NCBI RefSeq assembly: GCF_017991995.1
Contig: NZ_JAGOPN010000001.1
Span: forward strand, 62,001-126,000
Direction of reading: 5' to 3'
Source: Pseudacidovorax sp.
Lineage (GTDB): Bacteria > Pseudomonadota > Gammaproteobacteria > Burkholderiales > Burkholderiaceae_C
DNA length: 64,000 nt
The position numbers were made by a program, and so were the translations under genes. The notes below the pieces were generated by a model. The model worked only from the letters and a program-made list of their open reading frames with translations. It searched no databases and had not been told where the DNA came from. Below, in pieces: positions 1-12,209 of the stretch (position 1 is the stretch's first letter; the number at the start of each line of letters is the position of its first letter).

Positions 1-1
1 G

Positions 2-70
2 CTCGGCGCACCGGTCCATGCCTATACCCGTCAGCTCGTCTCCGCGGCGCTGATGGGGCATTCCACGTGA
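2..70 (+). CDS. ABC transporter ATP-binding protein, C-terminal tail (partial)
   Basis: An open frame entering from the left edge ends at a TGA at 68-70. Its last 22 residues include HAYTRQLVSAAL, resembling the 'HPYTRALL' segment near the C-terminus of dipeptide/oligopeptide/nickel-type ABC transporter ATPases. The stop overlaps the GTG start of the MFS gene (GTGA), so the two are probably co-transcribed. Too little is present to name the substrate. Confidence 0.5.
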   Translation, partial: LGAPVHAYTRQLVSAALMGHST

Positions 71-1272
71 GCGGCGCCGGCCAGGGCGGCCCGCGCTCCG
101 AAAGCGCCCAGGCCTGGCGCGCCGCCCTGGGTTGCATGGTGGCGCTGGCGGTCGCCATGGGTCTGGGCCGTTTCGCCTTCACGCCCATGCTGCCGGTCAT
201 GCTCGGCGAGGGACAGATCGATCTGCAGGCGGGCGGCGTGCTTGCCTCGCTCAACTACCTGGGCTATTTCCTCGGCGCCTTGTCCAGCGCCTGGCTGTGT
301 GCGCCTGCGCGCACGCTGGTTCGCGGGGGGCTGATGGCCACGGCCGCGCTGCTGGTCGGCATGGGGTTGCTGCATGGCTTTGCCGCCTGGGCCACCTTGC
401 GCACGGCGGCCGGGCTCGCGAGCGCCTGGGTCTTCGTCTTTGCCAGCGGATGGGGTGCGCGCCGCCTGGCCGAGGCGCATGCGCCCGGACTGGGGGGCGT
501 CATCTATGCGGGGCCGGGCCTGGGCATTGCGATCACGGGCTTCCTGGGTGGGCCGGCAGGGCGTTGGGGGGCTTCGATCGCCTGGTGCGTATATGGCGGC
601 TTGGCCATGGCCTTGATTGCGCTGGTGTGGCGTGTTTTCGACGATGGGCGCGAGGGAGTGCCTGCGTCCGCAGCGGCTTCGCCCATCCCGCCGGCCGCGG
701 CCAGCGGCGGCGCCGAGGCGGCCTGGCTGGTCGGGCTCTACGGCCTGGCGGGCTTCGGCTACATCATCACGGCGACCTTCCTGCCGGTCATCGCCCGGCA
801 GGCGTTGCCGGGCTCGACCTGGCCCGACCTGTTCTGGCCGCTTTTCGGGCTGGCCGTGGTGCCGGGGGTGCTGATCGGCGGCCAGGCACCGCAGCACTGG
901 GACAATCGGTTGCTGCTCGCCAGTGGCTATGTCATGCAGGCGCTGGGTGTCCTGCTGTCGGTGACGTGGCCGACGATCACGGGCTTTGCGGTCGGCAGCA
1001 TGCTCCTGGGCCTGCCTTTCACCGCGGTCACCCTGTTCGCGGTGCGGGAGGCGCGCCGGTTGCGCGGCAATGCCGCGGCCGGACTGATCGGCTATGCCAC
1101 GGCCTCCTACGGACTGGGGCAGATCGTGGGGCCGCTCTTCGCCGCACCGGTGGCGCAGCGCTGGGGCAGCTTTGCGCCGGCACTGTGGGTGGCTGCGGCA
1201 GCGCTGATGCTGGGGGCTTTGCTGTTCGTGATCGTCTGGCACCGCACTGCATCCAAGGGGCGAGGGCGCTGA
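67..1272 (+). CDS. YbfB/YjiJ family MFS transporter
   Basis: A 401-residue inner-membrane protein with about 12 hydrophobic segments. The segment near residues 20-60, with GLGRFAFTPMLPVML followed by LASLNYLGYFLGAL, is characteristic of the YbfB/YjiJ branch of the major facilitator superfamily. Substrate is unknown, as for most of this branch; export of a small molecule is inferred from the family. The GTG start overlaps the stop of the upstream ABC ATPase gene. Length is normal and no break is visible. Confidence 0.8.
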   Translation: MSGAGQGGPRSESAQAWRAALGCMVALAVAMGLGRFAFTPMLPVMLGEGQIDLQAGGVLASLNYLGYFLGALSSAWLCAPARTLVRGGLMATAALLVGMGLLHGFAAWATLRTAAGLASAWVFVFASGWGARRLAEAHAPGLGGVIYAGPGLGIAITGFLGGPAGRWGASIAWCVYGGLAMALIALVWRVFDDGREGVPASAAASPIPPAAASGGAEAAWLVGLYGLAGFGYIITATFLPVIARQALPGSTWPDLFWPLFGLAVVPGVLIGGQAPQHWDNRLLLASGYVMQALGVLLSVTWPTITGFAVGSMLLGLPFTAVTLFAVREARRLRGNAAAGLIGYATASYGLGQIVGPLFAAPVAQRWGSFAPALWVAAAALMLGALLFVIVWHRTASKGRGR

Positions 1273-1381
1273 ATCCGGCGCGCTCGGTACGGCAAGGAAT
1301 GCGAAAGGAAAGAGCGGCCATTCGGGCTCCTATTTGCCTTTCTGCGTGAGTGTTGGCCGCCCTGCTGCGCAGCAGGTGCAA

Positions 1382-1404
1382 TTGCGACACAAATTCCCTA
1401 TAAT
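1382..1404 (+). promoter_or_regulatory. Candidate promoter of the rimP-nusA-infB operon
   Basis: A perfect TATAAT at 1399-1404 lies 20 bases before a terminator-like hairpin and about 185 bases before rimP. No strong -35 is present at 17-bp spacing (GTGCAA at 1376-1381 is the best match), so the assignment rests on the -10 box and position. Confidence 0.4.
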
Positions 1405-1423
1405 CGGAGGCTCACGACCAAAC

Positions 1424-1451
1424 GGGCGGGTACTCACCGCCCTTTTTTTTT
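1424..1451 (+). terminator. Intrinsic terminator in the rimP leader (possible attenuator)
   Basis: GGGCGG (1424-1429) pairs with CCGCCC (1437-1442) and is followed by nine T residues (1443-1451). It lies between the TATAAT box and rimP, so transcripts from that promoter meet it before the operon. In Proteobacteria the rimP-nusA-infB leader is known to carry attenuating terminators, and NusA autoregulates its operon; that role here is inferred. Confidence 0.7.
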
Positions 1452-1588
1452 GGTTGTCCCCCCTTCTTCGCCGCCTCGGGTACTTGATGTTCAGGCCCGC
1501 CGGATGCACTGCCGTCCGGCAGGCCTTCGGTTCTGGTGCGGCAGCAAAGATCGGCCAGGGCTCTCAGTCAGAAGGACGCACGCGAACG

Positions 1589-2203
1589 GTGGCATTGCAG
1601 CAGACGGTAGAAAAAACGGTAGCCCAGACAGTGTCTGGGCTGGGTTACGACTTGGTCGAGATCGAGCGCTCGGCCGGTGGGCTGCTGCGTGTCACGATCG
1701 ATCTGCCCTGGGCGGGCCCCGTTGCCGAAGGCGTTGAAGAAGCCTTCGTGACCGTCGAGGACTGCGAGAAGGTCACCCGCCAGTTGCAATACACCCTCGA
1801 GGTCGAAGGCGTCGACTACCAGCGGCTCGAGGTCTCCTCGCCCGGCATCGACCGCCCCCTTCGCCACGACCGCGATTTCGAGCGTTTCGTGGGCGAGGTC
1901 ATCGACATCGTGCTCAAGGCGCCCATGGGCCAGGCGGCCGCCGGCCAGGTCAGCGCCAACCGCAAGAAGTTCCGCGGCACGCTCGAGCGCGTGGAGGCGG
2001 CCGACGGCAGCCATGGCTGGCAGATCGTCTGGAGCGACGAGCCCACGCCCGCCAAGCCGGGCCAGAAGATCAGCAAGAAGCGCGCGCCCGCCACGCTGCA
2101 GGCGCTGGGTTTCACCCTGGACGAGTTGCGCGAGGCGCGACTCGCCCCCATCGTGGATTTCAAGGGGCGCAAGCCCAAGAGCGGCGCGGCGACGCCGCAG
2201 TGA
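1589..2203 (+). CDS. rimP: Ribosome maturation factor RimP
   Basis: A 204-residue cytoplasmic protein needed for maturation of the 30S subunit. The N-terminal domain shows VSGLGYDLVEIE and LLRVTIDLP, then VEDCEKVTRQL and VSSPGIDRPL (about residues 80-90), all RimP signatures; the C-terminal SH3-like domain follows. I chose the GTG at 1589, with GAAGGA about 12 bases upstream, because it gives the usual N-terminus; the frame is open further upstream without homology. It is the first gene of the rimP-nusA-infB operon, 25 bases before nusA. The C-terminal half carries a Lys/Pro-rich insertion, common in related betaproteobacteria. Confidence 0.93.
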   Translation: MALQQTVEKTVAQTVSGLGYDLVEIERSAGGLLRVTIDLPWAGPVAEGVEEAFVTVEDCEKVTRQLQYTLEVEGVDYQRLEVSSPGIDRPLRHDRDFERFVGEVIDIVLKAPMGQAAAGQVSANRKKFRGTLERVEAADGSHGWQIVWSDEPTPAKPGQKISKKRAPATLQALGFTLDELREARLAPIVDFKGRKPKSGAATPQ

Positions 2204-2228
2204 CAAGAACGAACAGTAGGGTCATCGA

Positions 2229-3716
2229 ATGAATCGCGAAATGTTGATGCTGGTGGATGCGATCTCGCGCGAGAAGAACGTCGAGCGCGACGTCGTCTTC
2301 GCCGCCGTGGAATCCGCCCTGGCACAGGCGACCAAGAAGCTGTATCCGGGCGATGTGGACATCCGTGTGGCCATCGACCGCGACACCGGCGCCTATGAAA
2401 CCTTCCGCCGCTGGCACGTCGTGCCCGACGAGGCCGGCCTGCAGCTGCCCGACCAGGAGATCCTGCTGTTCGAAGCCAAGGAAGAAGTGGCGGACATCCA
2501 GGTCGACGAGTACATCGAGGAGCCCGTCGAGTCGCTGCCCATCGGCCGCATCGGCGCCATGGCCGCCAAGCAGGTCATCCTGCAGAAGATCCGCGACGCC
2601 GAACGCGAGATGCTGCTCAACGACTTCATGTCGCGCGGCGAGCGAATCTTCACCGGCACCGTCAAGCGCATGGACAAGGGCGACATCATCGTCGAGTCCG
2701 GCCGGGTCGAGGGGCGCCTGCGCCGCGGCGAGATGATCCCCAAGGAAAACCTGCGCAATGGCGACCGCGTGCGGGCCATGATCATGGAGGTCGACCTGAC
2801 GCTGCGTGGCGCGCCGATCATCCTGTCGCGCTCGGCGCCGGAGTTCATGATGGAGCTCTTCCGCAACGAAGTGCCCGAGATCGAGCAGGGCCTGCTCGAG
2901 ATCAAGAGCTGCGCCCGCGACCCCGGCAGCCGCGCCAAGATCGCCGTGCTGAGCCACGACAAGCGCGTGGACCCCATCGGTACCTGCGTCGGCGTGCGCG
3001 GCACCCGCGTCAACGCCGTGACCAACGAGCTCGCCGGCGAGCGCGTGGACATCGTGCTGTGGTCGGAGGATCCGGCCCAGTTCGTCATCGGCGCGCTGGC
3101 CCCGGCCAACGTGCAGTCCATCGTCGTCGATGAAGAGAAGCACGCCATGGACGTGGTGGTGGACGAGGAAAACCTCGCCATCGCCATCGGCCGCGGCGGC
3201 CAGAACGTGCGGCTCGCCTCCGAGCTCACGGGCTGGAAGATCAACATCATGGACGCGAACGAATCGGCCCAGAAACAGGCCGAGGAAACCGCCGTCACGC
3301 GCCAGCTCTTCATGGAGAAGCTGGATGTCGATGAAGAAATCGCCGACATCCTGATCCAGGAAGGCTTCTCCAGCCTGGAAGAGGTGGCTTACGTGCCCAT
3401 CGCCGAGATGCTCGAGATCGAGGCCTTCGACGAAGATACCGTCAACGAATTGCGCGCCCGTGCCAAGGACGTGCTGCTCACGATGGAGATCGCCCGCGAG
3501 GAGAAGGTGGAGGCCGTGTCGCAGAACCTGCGCGACCTGGAAGGCCTGACGCCCGAACTGATCGGCAAGCTGGCGGAAGCCGGCATCCACACCCGCGACG
3601 ACCTGGCCGACCTCGCCGTCGACGAACTCACCGAAATCACCGGCCAGACCGCCGACGAAGCAAAGTCCCTCATCCTCAAGGCACGCGAACATTGGTTCGA
3701 CGGCGCGCAAGAGTGA
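2229..3716 (+). CDS. nusA: Transcription termination/antitermination protein NusA
   Basis: A 495-residue RNA-polymerase-associated factor for pausing, termination and antitermination. It begins [18 protein letters not shown], as in beta/gammaproteobacterial NusA. The N-terminal polymerase-binding domain is followed by an S1 domain (around [14 protein letters not shown]), two KH domains ([31 protein letters not shown]) and two C-terminal acidic repeat domains (ending near EHWFDGAQE), giving the full proteobacterial length. It sits between rimP and infB, the conserved order. Confidence 0.97.
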   Translation: MNREMLMLVDAISREKNVERDVVFAAVESALAQATKKLYPGDVDIRVAIDRDTGAYETFRRWHVVPDEAGLQLPDQEILLFEAKEEVADIQVDEYIEEPVESLPIGRIGAMAAKQVILQKIRDAEREMLLNDFMSRGERIFTGTVKRMDKGDIIVESGRVEGRLRRGEMIPKENLRNGDRVRAMIMEVDLTLRGAPIILSRSAPEFMMELFRNEVPEIEQGLLEIKSCARDPGSRAKIAVLSHDKRVDPIGTCVGVRGTRVNAVTNELAGERVDIVLWSEDPAQFVIGALAPANVQSIVVDEEKHAMDVVVDEENLAIAIGRGGQNVRLASELTGWKINIMDANESAQKQAEETAVTRQLFMEKLDVDEEIADILIQEGFSSLEEVAYVPIAEMLEIEAFDEDTVNELRARAKDVLLTMEIAREEKVEAVSQNLRDLEGLTPELIGKLAEAGIHTRDDLADLAVDELTEITGQTADEAKSLILKAREHWFDGAQE

Positions 3717-3739
3717 TGTGATGGGAGGCACCAGATCCT

Positions 3740-6730
3740 ATGTCCAGCACTACCGTTGCAGAGTTCGCACAAGAACTCAAGAAGACGCCCGAAACCTTGC
3801 TTGACCAACTCCGCAGCGCCGGCGTGGCCAAGTCTGCCGCTTCGGATGCCCTCACCGAGGGCGACAAGCAGCGCCTGCTCAGCCACCTCAAGGCGAGCCA
3901 TGGCACTGCCGCGCCGCCTGAGCGCAAGAAGATCACGCTGACCAAGAAATCGACCAGCGAAATCAAGCAGGCCGACGCCCTGGGCCGTGCGCGCACGATC
4001 CAGGTGGAGGTGCGCAAGAAGCGCACCTTCATGCAGCGCGACGATGCGCCGGTCGACAACGCCGCCGCGCAGCAGGAGGAAGAGGCCGAACTCGCCCGCC
4101 GTGCGGCCGAGCTGGCCCGCCGCGAGGAGGAGGCCCGTCAGGCCGCCGAGGCCTTGCGCCGGCAGGAAGAGGAACTCGCCCGGCAGCGCGCCGAGCGTGA
4201 GGCGGCCGAGGCTGCCGAGCGCGAGCGCCAGGCAAGAGAAGACGCTGAAGAGGCGGCTGCCCGTGCGAAGGCCGATGCCGTGGACGCCGTGGACCGTACC
4301 CGCCGTGATCGCGAGGTGCAGGTCGAGCGTGCGCGCGCCGAGGCTGCCGCGCTGAACGCCGCCGCGCACCAGGCCCGCGTGGCGTCGTCACCCAGTGCCC
4401 GCGCCCAGGCTGAAGCCGATGCCGCAGCCGCCGCGAAGGCCAGCGCCGACAAGGTCGCTGCCGACCGCGCCGCTGCCGAGAAGGCCCGCGAGGACGCCCG
4501 CGAAGAGGCGCGCGCCAAGGCCGCCGCCGAATCCAAGGCGGCCGCCGACGCCGAAGCCGCCCGTGCCCGCGACCTGGACGAGCGCCGCCGCAAGGCCCTG
4601 GCCGAGGCCGAGGCCATCCGCCAGATGATGAACGCGCCCAAGCGCGTGCTCGTCGCCAAGAAGGAAGAGCCGAAGCCCGTCGAGGCCAAGCCGGCCGTCA
4701 AGGGCACGCTGCACAAGCCTGCCACCGGTACCGGCACGCGTCCTGCTGGCACGACGGCCGCGCCGGCTGCCGCGCCTGGCGCCGGCAAGGAGGTCAAGTC
4801 GGCCAAGCTGTCCTCCAGCTGGGCGAACGACAACGCCAAGAAGAAGGAAATCAAGACCCGCGGCGATGCCAGCGGCGGCGTGGGCCGCAACAACTGGCGC
4901 AGCGGGCCCCGCAGCCGCCGTGGCGGCGGTGATCGCGACGACTCGCCGCAACAGTCGGCACCGGTCGAGCAGCGCATCATCGAAGTGCACGTGCCCGAGA
5001 CGATCACCGTCTCCGAGCTCGCGCACAAGATGGCCATCAAGGCCTCCGAGGTGATCAAGCAGCTGATGAAGCTGGGCCAGATGGCGACCATCAACCAGTC
5101 GCTGGACCAGGACACGGCCATGATCCTCGTCGAGGAAATGGGCCACAAGGCCGTCGTGGCCGCGCTGGACGATCCCGAAGCCTTCACCGAGGAAGAAGTG
5201 CAAGCCGCAGCGGCCGACGCGCTGCCGCGGGCACCGGTGGTCACCGTCATGGGTCACGTCGACCACGGCAAGACCTCGCTGCTGGACCGCATCCGCACCA
5301 CCAAGGTGGCGGCGGGCGAGGCCGGCGGCATCACGCAGCACATCGGCGCCTACCACGTCGAGACGCCGCGCGGCATGGTGTCCTTCCTGGACACCCCGGG
5401 CCACGAGGCCTTCACGGCCATGCGTGCCCGTGGTGCGCAGGCCACCGACATCGTCATCCTGGTGGTGGCGGCGGACGACGGCGTCATGCCCCAGACCAAG
5501 GAAGCCATCAAGCATGCCAAGGCGGCCAAGGTGCCGATCGTGGTGGCGATCAACAAGATCGACAAGCCCGATGCCAATTCCGAACGCGTGCGCAGCGAGC
5601 TGGTGGCCGAAGAGGTGGTGCCGGAAGAATTTGGCGGCGACTCGCCCTTCGTCGAGGTCTCGGCAAAGACCGGCAAGGGCATCGACGAGCTTCTGGAGCA
5701 GGTGCTGCTGCAGGCCGAAGTGCTGGAGCTCAAGGCGCCGGTGGATGCCGCCGCCAAGGGTCTGGTGATCGAAGCCCAGCTGGACAAGGGCCGCGGCCCC
5801 GTGGCCACGGTGCTGGTGCAATCGGGCACGCTGAAGGTGGGCGACGTGGTGCTGGCGGGCGCGACCTTCGGCCGTGTCCGTGCCATGACCGACGAGGACG
5901 GCAAGAACACCAAGTCGGCCGGTCCCTCCATCCCGGTGGAGATCCAGGGCCTGACCGAGGTGCCGCAGGCCGGCGACGATTTCATGGTCATGGCCGACGA
6001 GCGCCGTGCCCGCGAGATCGCGACCTACCGCGCGGGCAAGTTCCGCAACACCAAGCTGGCCCGCCAGCAGGCCGCCAAGCTGGAGAACATGTTCTCCGAG
6101 ATGACGGCCGGCGAGGTCAAGACGCTGCCGATCATCATCAAGGCAGACGTGCAGGGTTCGCAGGAAGCGCTGTCGCAGTCGCTGCTCAAGTTGAGCAACG
6201 AAGAAGTGCGCGTGCAGGTGGTGTACGCCGGCGTCGGCGGCATCAGCGAGTCGGACGTCAACCTGGCGATCGCCTCCAAGGGCATCGTCATCGGCTTCAA
6301 CGTGCGTGCCGATTCGGGCGCGCGCAAGCTCGCCGAAGGCAATGGCGTGGACATCAAGTACTACAGCATCATCTACGACGCCGTGGACGAGCTGAAGACT
6401 GCGATGGCCGGCATGCTGGCGCCCGAGCGTCGCGAAGAGGTCATCGGCCACGCCGAGATCCGCACGGTGTTCGTGGCCACGAAGATCGGTACGGTGGCCG
6501 GCTCGTATGTGCTGGACGGCGTGGTCAAGCGCGACGCCCACTTCCGCCTGCTGCGCGACAACGTGGTGATCTACACCGGCGAGCTCGATTCGCTCAAGCG
6601 CATGAAGGACGACGTCAAGGAAGTGCGCGAAGGCTTCGAGTGCGGTATCAAGCTCAAGAACTACAACGACATCCGCGAGGGTGATCAGCTGGAGCTCTTC
6701 GAGATCAAGGAAATCGCCCGGACGCTGTAA
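3740..6730 (+). CDS. infB: Translation initiation factor IF-2
   Basis: A 996-residue GTPase that delivers initiator tRNA to the 30S subunit. An IF2 N-terminal domain (about residues 1-55) is followed by a long Ala/Glu/Arg-rich charged region, a second IF2-N domain (around [19 protein letters not shown]) and the G domain with G1 [10 protein letters not shown]3 DTPGHEAF and G4 NKID. Domains II-IV follow to the C-terminus. The low-complexity linker is long but in frame, and typical of betaproteobacteria. It lies 23 bases after nusA. Confidence 0.97.
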   Translation: MSSTTVAEFAQELKKTPETLLDQLRSAGVAKSAASDALTEGDKQRLLSHLKASHGTAAPPERKKITLTKKSTSEIKQADALGRARTIQVEVRKKRTFMQRDDAPVDNAAAQQEEEAELARRAAELARREEEARQAAEALRRQEEELARQRAEREAAEAAERERQAREDAEEAAARAKADAVDAVDRTRRDREVQVERARAEAAALNAAAHQARVASSPSARAQAEADAAAAAKASADKVAADRAAAEKAREDAREEARAKAAAESKAAADAEAARARDLDERRRKALAEAEAIRQMMNAPKRVLVAKKEEPKPVEAKPAVKGTLHKPATGTGTRPAGTTAAPAAAPGAGKEVKSAKLSSSWANDNAKKKEIKTRGDASGGVGRNNWRSGPRSRRGGGDRDDSPQQSAPVEQRIIEVHVPETITVSELAHKMAIKASEVIKQLMKLGQMATINQSLDQDTAMILVEEMGHKAVVAALDDPEAFTEEEVQAAAADALPRAPVVTVMGHVDHGKTSLLDRIRTTKVAAGEAGGITQHIGAYHVETPRGMVSFLDTPGHEAFTAMRARGAQATDIVILVVAADDGVMPQTKEAIKHAKAAKVPIVVAINKIDKPDANSERVRSELVAEEVVPEEFGGDSPFVEVSAKTGKGIDELLEQVLLQAEVLELKAPVDAAAKGLVIEAQLDKGRGPVATVLVQSGTLKVGDVVLAGATFGRVRAMTDEDGKNTKSAGPSIPVEIQGLTEVPQAGDDFMVMADERRAREIATYRAGKFRNTKLARQQAAKLENMFSEMTAGEVKTLPIIIKADVQGSQEALSQSLLKLSNEEVRVQVVYAGVGGISESDVNLAIASKGIVIGFNVRADSGARKLAEGNGVDIKYYSIIYDAVDELKTAMAGMLAPERREEVIGHAEIRTVFVATKIGTVAGSYVLDGVVKRDAHFRLLRDNVVIYTGELDSLKRMKDDVKEVREGFECGIKLKNYNDIREGDQLELFEIKEIARTL

Positions 6731-6754
6731 GCGCCGGTCAGAGGTCCCTACGCC

Positions 6755-7126
6755 ATGCCAGCGAAGAAGTCATCCGTCCCCAACCGCGGCTTCAAGGTCG
6801 CGGACCAGATCCAGCGCGATCTGTCGGAGCTGATCGCCCGCGAGCTGAAGGATCCGCGCGTGGGCATGGTCACCCTGCAGGCCGTCGAGGTCACGCCCGA
6901 CTATGCCCACGCCAAGGTGTTCTTCAGCCTGCTGGTGGGTGATCCGCAGGAGACGCAGGAGGCCTTGAACCAGGCTGCCGGCTTCCTGCGCAACGGCCTG
7001 TTCAAGCGGCTGCACATTCACACCGTGCCGACGCTGCATTTCGTGTTCGATCGCACCACCGAGCGTGCGGCGGACATGAACGCCTTGATCGCCAAGGCGG
7101 TGTCCTCGCGCTCGAAAGAAGAGTAG
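6755..7126 (+). CDS. rbfA: 30S ribosome-binding factor RbfA
   Basis: A 123-residue KH-fold protein acting on 16S rRNA 5' end processing and cold adaptation. Signatures include [20 protein letters not shown] near the N-terminus, [15 protein letters not shown] in the middle and [14 protein letters not shown] near the C-terminus. It follows infB by 24 bases and precedes truB by 4, the standard order. Confidence 0.95.
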   Translation: MPAKKSSVPNRGFKVADQIQRDLSELIARELKDPRVGMVTLQAVEVTPDYAHAKVFFSLLVGDPQETQEALNQAAGFLRNGLFKRLHIHTVPTLHFVFDRTTERAADMNALIAKAVSSRSKEE

Positions 7127-7130
7127 ACCG

Positions 7131-8119
7131 ATGACGTCGCCATCCCGTGTCAGGGTGCAGCGGCGCCCTGTGCATGGGGTGTTGCTGCTCGACAAGCCGC
7201 TGGGCCTGTCCAGCAACCAGGCGCTGCAGAAGGCCAAATGGCTGCTGCGCGCCGAAAAGGCCGGCCACACCGGCACGCTGGATCCGCTTGCGACCGGCGT
7301 GCTGCCGCTGTGCTTCGGCGCTGCCACCAAGTTCAGCCAGCTGCATCTGGACGCCGACAAGTGCTACGAGACCACGGTCCGCCTGGGCCGCACGACGAGC
7401 ACGGGCGATGCCGAGGGCGAGGTGACCAGCGAGCAGCCGGTCGACTGCACGCCCGAGCAAGTGCAGGCGGTGCTGGTGCGCTTTCGCGGACCCATCTCGC
7501 AGGTGCCGCCGATGCACAGCGCCCTCAAGAAGGACGGCAAGGCGCTCTATGAATACGCCCGGCAAGGCATCGTGCTGGAGCGCGAGCCGCGCGCGGTCGT
7601 GATCCATGCGCTGACGCTGCTCGACGCACAACTGGAGGGGCCGGAGCCCTTCCTGCGCCTGGCGGTGCAGTGCTCCAAAGGCACCTACATCCGAACGCTG
7701 GGCGCCGACATCGGCGCGGCGCTGGGCTGCGGCGGCCACCTGACGGCCCTGCGCCGCACTCGCACCGGACCCTTCGCGGCCCACCAGTGCGTGTCGCTGC
7801 AGGCGCTGGAGGCCATGGACGACGCGCAGCGCCTCGAAGCACTGCTGCCCACTGATGCGCTCGTGGCCGGCCATGTGCCCGTCACGCTGGGCACGGACGA
7901 TGCTGGTCGCTTCCTGTCCGGCATGCGCCGGCGTGGCCACTGGACCGATGCCGAGGCGGTGGCCGTCTTTGGCGCACAGCCCAAAGCCTTCCTGGGCAGT
8001 GCCCATGTGAAGGCCGGCGAATTGATTCCCGGGCGACTGCTGAGCCCGCTCGAAATCCAGCAGACCCTATTGCAAACCCATTCAAAGTCACCAGAGCCCT
8101 CGCAGGAGGTAACGACACC

Positions 8120-8123
<4 letters not shown>
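7131..8123 (+). CDS. truB: tRNA pseudouridine(55) synthase TruB
   Basis: A 330-residue enzyme converting uridine 55 of tRNA to pseudouridine. The N-terminal [18 protein letters not shown] and the catalytic motif [19 protein letters not shown], whose Asp is the nucleophile, are intact; [21 protein letters not shown] lies in the second half. The C-terminal PUA-like region is short. The stop overlaps the typA start (ATGA), implying translational coupling. Confidence 0.95.
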
Positions 8124-9946
<1,823 letters not shown>

Positions 9947-10880
9947 TCCTGCGCGCTCGGCGCGGCGCGGCCTCACACATGGGCGCGCTGTCGCCCTGAT
10001 GGTGCTGGTCACGCTCATGTGGGCGACGGCTGGCGTCGTCACCCGCCAGCTGGAGCGGGCGGTCAGCTTCGAGGTCACCTTCTGGCGCAGCTTCTTCACG
10101 CTGCTGGCCATGGTGCTGATCCTCGGTGCCTGGCGCGGCCGTGGCCTCTGGCGCAGCCTGCGCGAGGGCGGACGTCACCTCTGGATCTCCGGCGCCTGCT
10201 GGAGCGTGATGTTCACCGCCTTCATGGTGGCGCTCACGCTGACCACGACGGCCAACGTGCTGGTCACGCTGGCTACCGGGCCGCTGCTCGCGGCCCTGGC
10301 GGCGCGCCTCTTCATCGGCCACCGCCTGCCGGCGCGCACCTGGGCGGCCATTGCCGTGGCCGGTGCGGGCATCGCCTGGATGTATGGCGCGCAGATCGGC
10401 GACGACGGCGCGCTGGCGGGCACGCTGGTGGCCCTGTGCGTGCCCATCGCCGGGGCTTGCCACTGGACCAACGTGCAGCAGGCCCATGCCAGCGGGGCTG
10501 ACGTCGATCTCCTGCCAGCCGTGCTCATCGGGGCCGCCGTGTCGGCCACCTGCACGCTGCCGCTGGCCTGGCCCTTCACGGCCAGCGGACGCGACCTGGC
10601 GCTGCTGGGCTTTCTGGGCGTGTTCCAGCTTGCCATTCCGTGCATGTTGTCGATGATGGCCGCGGGCGTGCTCAAGGCGCCCGAGGTGGCCCTGCTGGCC
10701 CTGCTGGAAGTGCTCTTCGGCATCGCGCTCGCCTGGGTCGGAGCGGGCGAGGTGCCGGCGCCGACGGTGTTCAGCGGCGGCTTGCTGGTGATCGGTGCGC
10801 TGGTGGCCAACGAATGGCTTGGATGGCGTGCGGCGCGTGGGCCGTGCTGACCCTCAATGGCGCGGCGTGGCTGCGCAGCA

Positions 10881-10917
10881 AAAGAAAAGGGGGCGGAATG
10901 CCCCCTTCGTGCTTTTG
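10881..10917. terminator. Bidirectional intrinsic terminator
   Basis: GGGGGC (10889-10894) pairs with GCCCCC (10900-10905) over a 5-base loop. An A-rich run precedes it and a T-rich run follows, so it can act on both strands, between the converging EamA gene and the minus-strand lipoprotein gene. Confidence 0.75.
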
Positions 10918-10966
10918 TTGACCTGGTCGCCCTTCAAGTGCGACCGCGGCGCTTTTCAGCCTCGTC

Positions 10967-11368
10967 TCAAGGACGGGCAACCTTCCAGGCACCGTTGAGC
11001 ATGCCTTCGCCGGTGCGGTCGCCCGGCTTGGCGTCCTTGGACCAGTAGTAGAGCGGCCAGCCGTTGTAGGCCCACTGCTTGCTGCCGTCATCGCGCATCA
11101 CGATGGTGTAGCCGCCCATCGGCTTGGGATCGGCCGGGGCCATCAGCGGCGGCCAGTTGGCGGCGCACTGGGCATTGCACATCGACTTGCCGCTGTTCTG
11201 CGCATCGCGGGCGAAGGTGTAGAGCGTCTTGCCGTTCGGGCCGATCAGCACGCCGTCCACGGTGCGGGTGGGCATGTCGGGCGCGGGGGTGGTGGCGCAG
11301 CCGGCCAGCAGCGCAGCCAGTGCGAGGGCGGGTACCCCGATCAGGGTGGTCTTCTTCATGGCAATCAT
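10967..11368 (-). CDS. COG4315-type secreted-repeat lipoprotein
   Basis: A 133-residue predicted lipoprotein. The signal peptide ends in LLAGC, with Cys near residue 23 as the lipid site. The mature part has the pattern 'GVLIGPNGKTLYTF...SMCNAQCAANWPPL...WAYNGWPLYYWSKD', matching the paired repeat of COG4315 proteins of unknown function. The ATG at 11368 has AGGAGAA six bases upstream; the internal ATG at 11359 is a weaker choice. It lies downstream of, and on the same strand as, the anti-sigma/sigma pair, but 93 bases away. Confidence 0.8.
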   Translation of the reverse strand: MIAMKKTTLIGVPALALAALLAGCATTPAPDMPTRTVDGVLIGPNGKTLYTFARDAQNSGKSMCNAQCAANWPPLMAPADPKPMGGYTIVMRDDGSKQWAYNGWPLYYWSKDAKPGDRTGEGMLNGAWKVARP

Positions 11369-11461
11369 GTGGTTCTCCTGGTTGAACGAAAGACAGCGGG
11401 ACGAGTGTAGGAAGGGGGTCGGGGCCTGCCGCGTAGGCGCAGGGCGAATTCGGTGCCTGTC

Positions 11462-12193
11462 TCACAGCTGCCCATGGACGGTTTGCGCCAGCGCAAGCAG
11501 GCGGTCGCGGCCGAGGGGCGCGCTCAGCGCATAGCCGAAGCCGTCGTCCACCCAATAGAAGGTCGACAGCTGCGGGCCGGCCTCGAAGCGGAAGGCGGCG
11601 CCCCTGGCTTCGGGTGTGCCGGCATCGAGCTGCCCGAGGTAGAGCGTCAGGCGCTGGCCCTCGGCGTTCTGGTACATGAACTGCGCACGCGCGCCCGCCG
11701 TGCCCGGCAGCAGGCGGCCGCCGACCAGCGCGTAGCCTTGCGATACCAGGTCAGGCAGTTTCAGGGACCGATCCAGCCGACGAGACAGCCATTGCACCAG
11801 GTGCTGCTCCTCCGCGGCCCCGACTTCGACAGGGTGGCGCTTCTCGGGCACGTAGAGGCTGTAGGCCACCGCGGCTTCGCGGACGAAGCCACGCAAGGGC
11901 GGCGCCTGGGTTGCGGCCATGGTGTGTCCGCCGGTTGCACCTTGCAGTCCATTGGCCGACCAGCCGGCGCCGAAGGCGAGCACGAGGGCGGCGGCCATGC
12001 CGCTCCATCGCAGCGCCTGGGCCTGGCGGCGCTTGCGCGCCACGGCTTCTTCGAATGCCTTGGCGGCGGCCAGGAGGCCAGCGGGCGGGGCTTCCTCCAG
12101 CACCGGCGCGTGCAGCTGCCGCAACTGCTGGCGCAGGCGATCCCATTCCTCGTCGGGGGAGCGGTGCGTTGGCGGTGGGTCGGGGCGGTTCAT
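11462..12193 (-). CDS. Anti-sigma factor (transmembrane)
   Basis: A 243-residue protein with a charged N-terminal cytoplasmic region (about residues 1-60, including an Arg/Lys-rich stretch), one transmembrane helix (SGMAAALVLAFGAGWSAN) and a periplasmic C-terminal domain with FVREAAVAYSLYVPEKRHPV and LPDLVSQGYALVGGRLLP, as in FecR/RskA-type anti-sigma factors of betaproteobacteria. The start is 16 bases after the stop of the ECF sigma gene, which it presumably sequesters. The inducing signal is not evident. Confidence 0.8.
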   Translation of the reverse strand: MNRPDPPPTHRSPDEEWDRLRQQLRQLHAPVLEEAPPAGLLAAAKAFEEAVARKRRQAQALRWSGMAAALVLAFGAGWSANGLQGATGGHTMAATQAPPLRGFVREAAVAYSLYVPEKRHPVEVGAAEEQHLVQWLSRRLDRSLKLPDLVSQGYALVGGRLLPGTAGARAQFMYQNAEGQRLTLYLGQLDAGTPEARGAAFRFEAGPQLSTFYWVDDGFGYALSAPLGRDRLLALAQTVHGQL

Positions 12194-12209
12194 GGCGCGG
12201 GTCGGGGGC

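Noticed and set aside
2160-3731. Long minus-strand frame (over 500 codons) opposite nusA
   Set aside because: Mirror of a high-GC coding strand; His/Asp/Leu-rich with no family resemblance, and nusA is clearly the real gene. The same applies to long frames opposite infB, typA, guaB, guaA and int.
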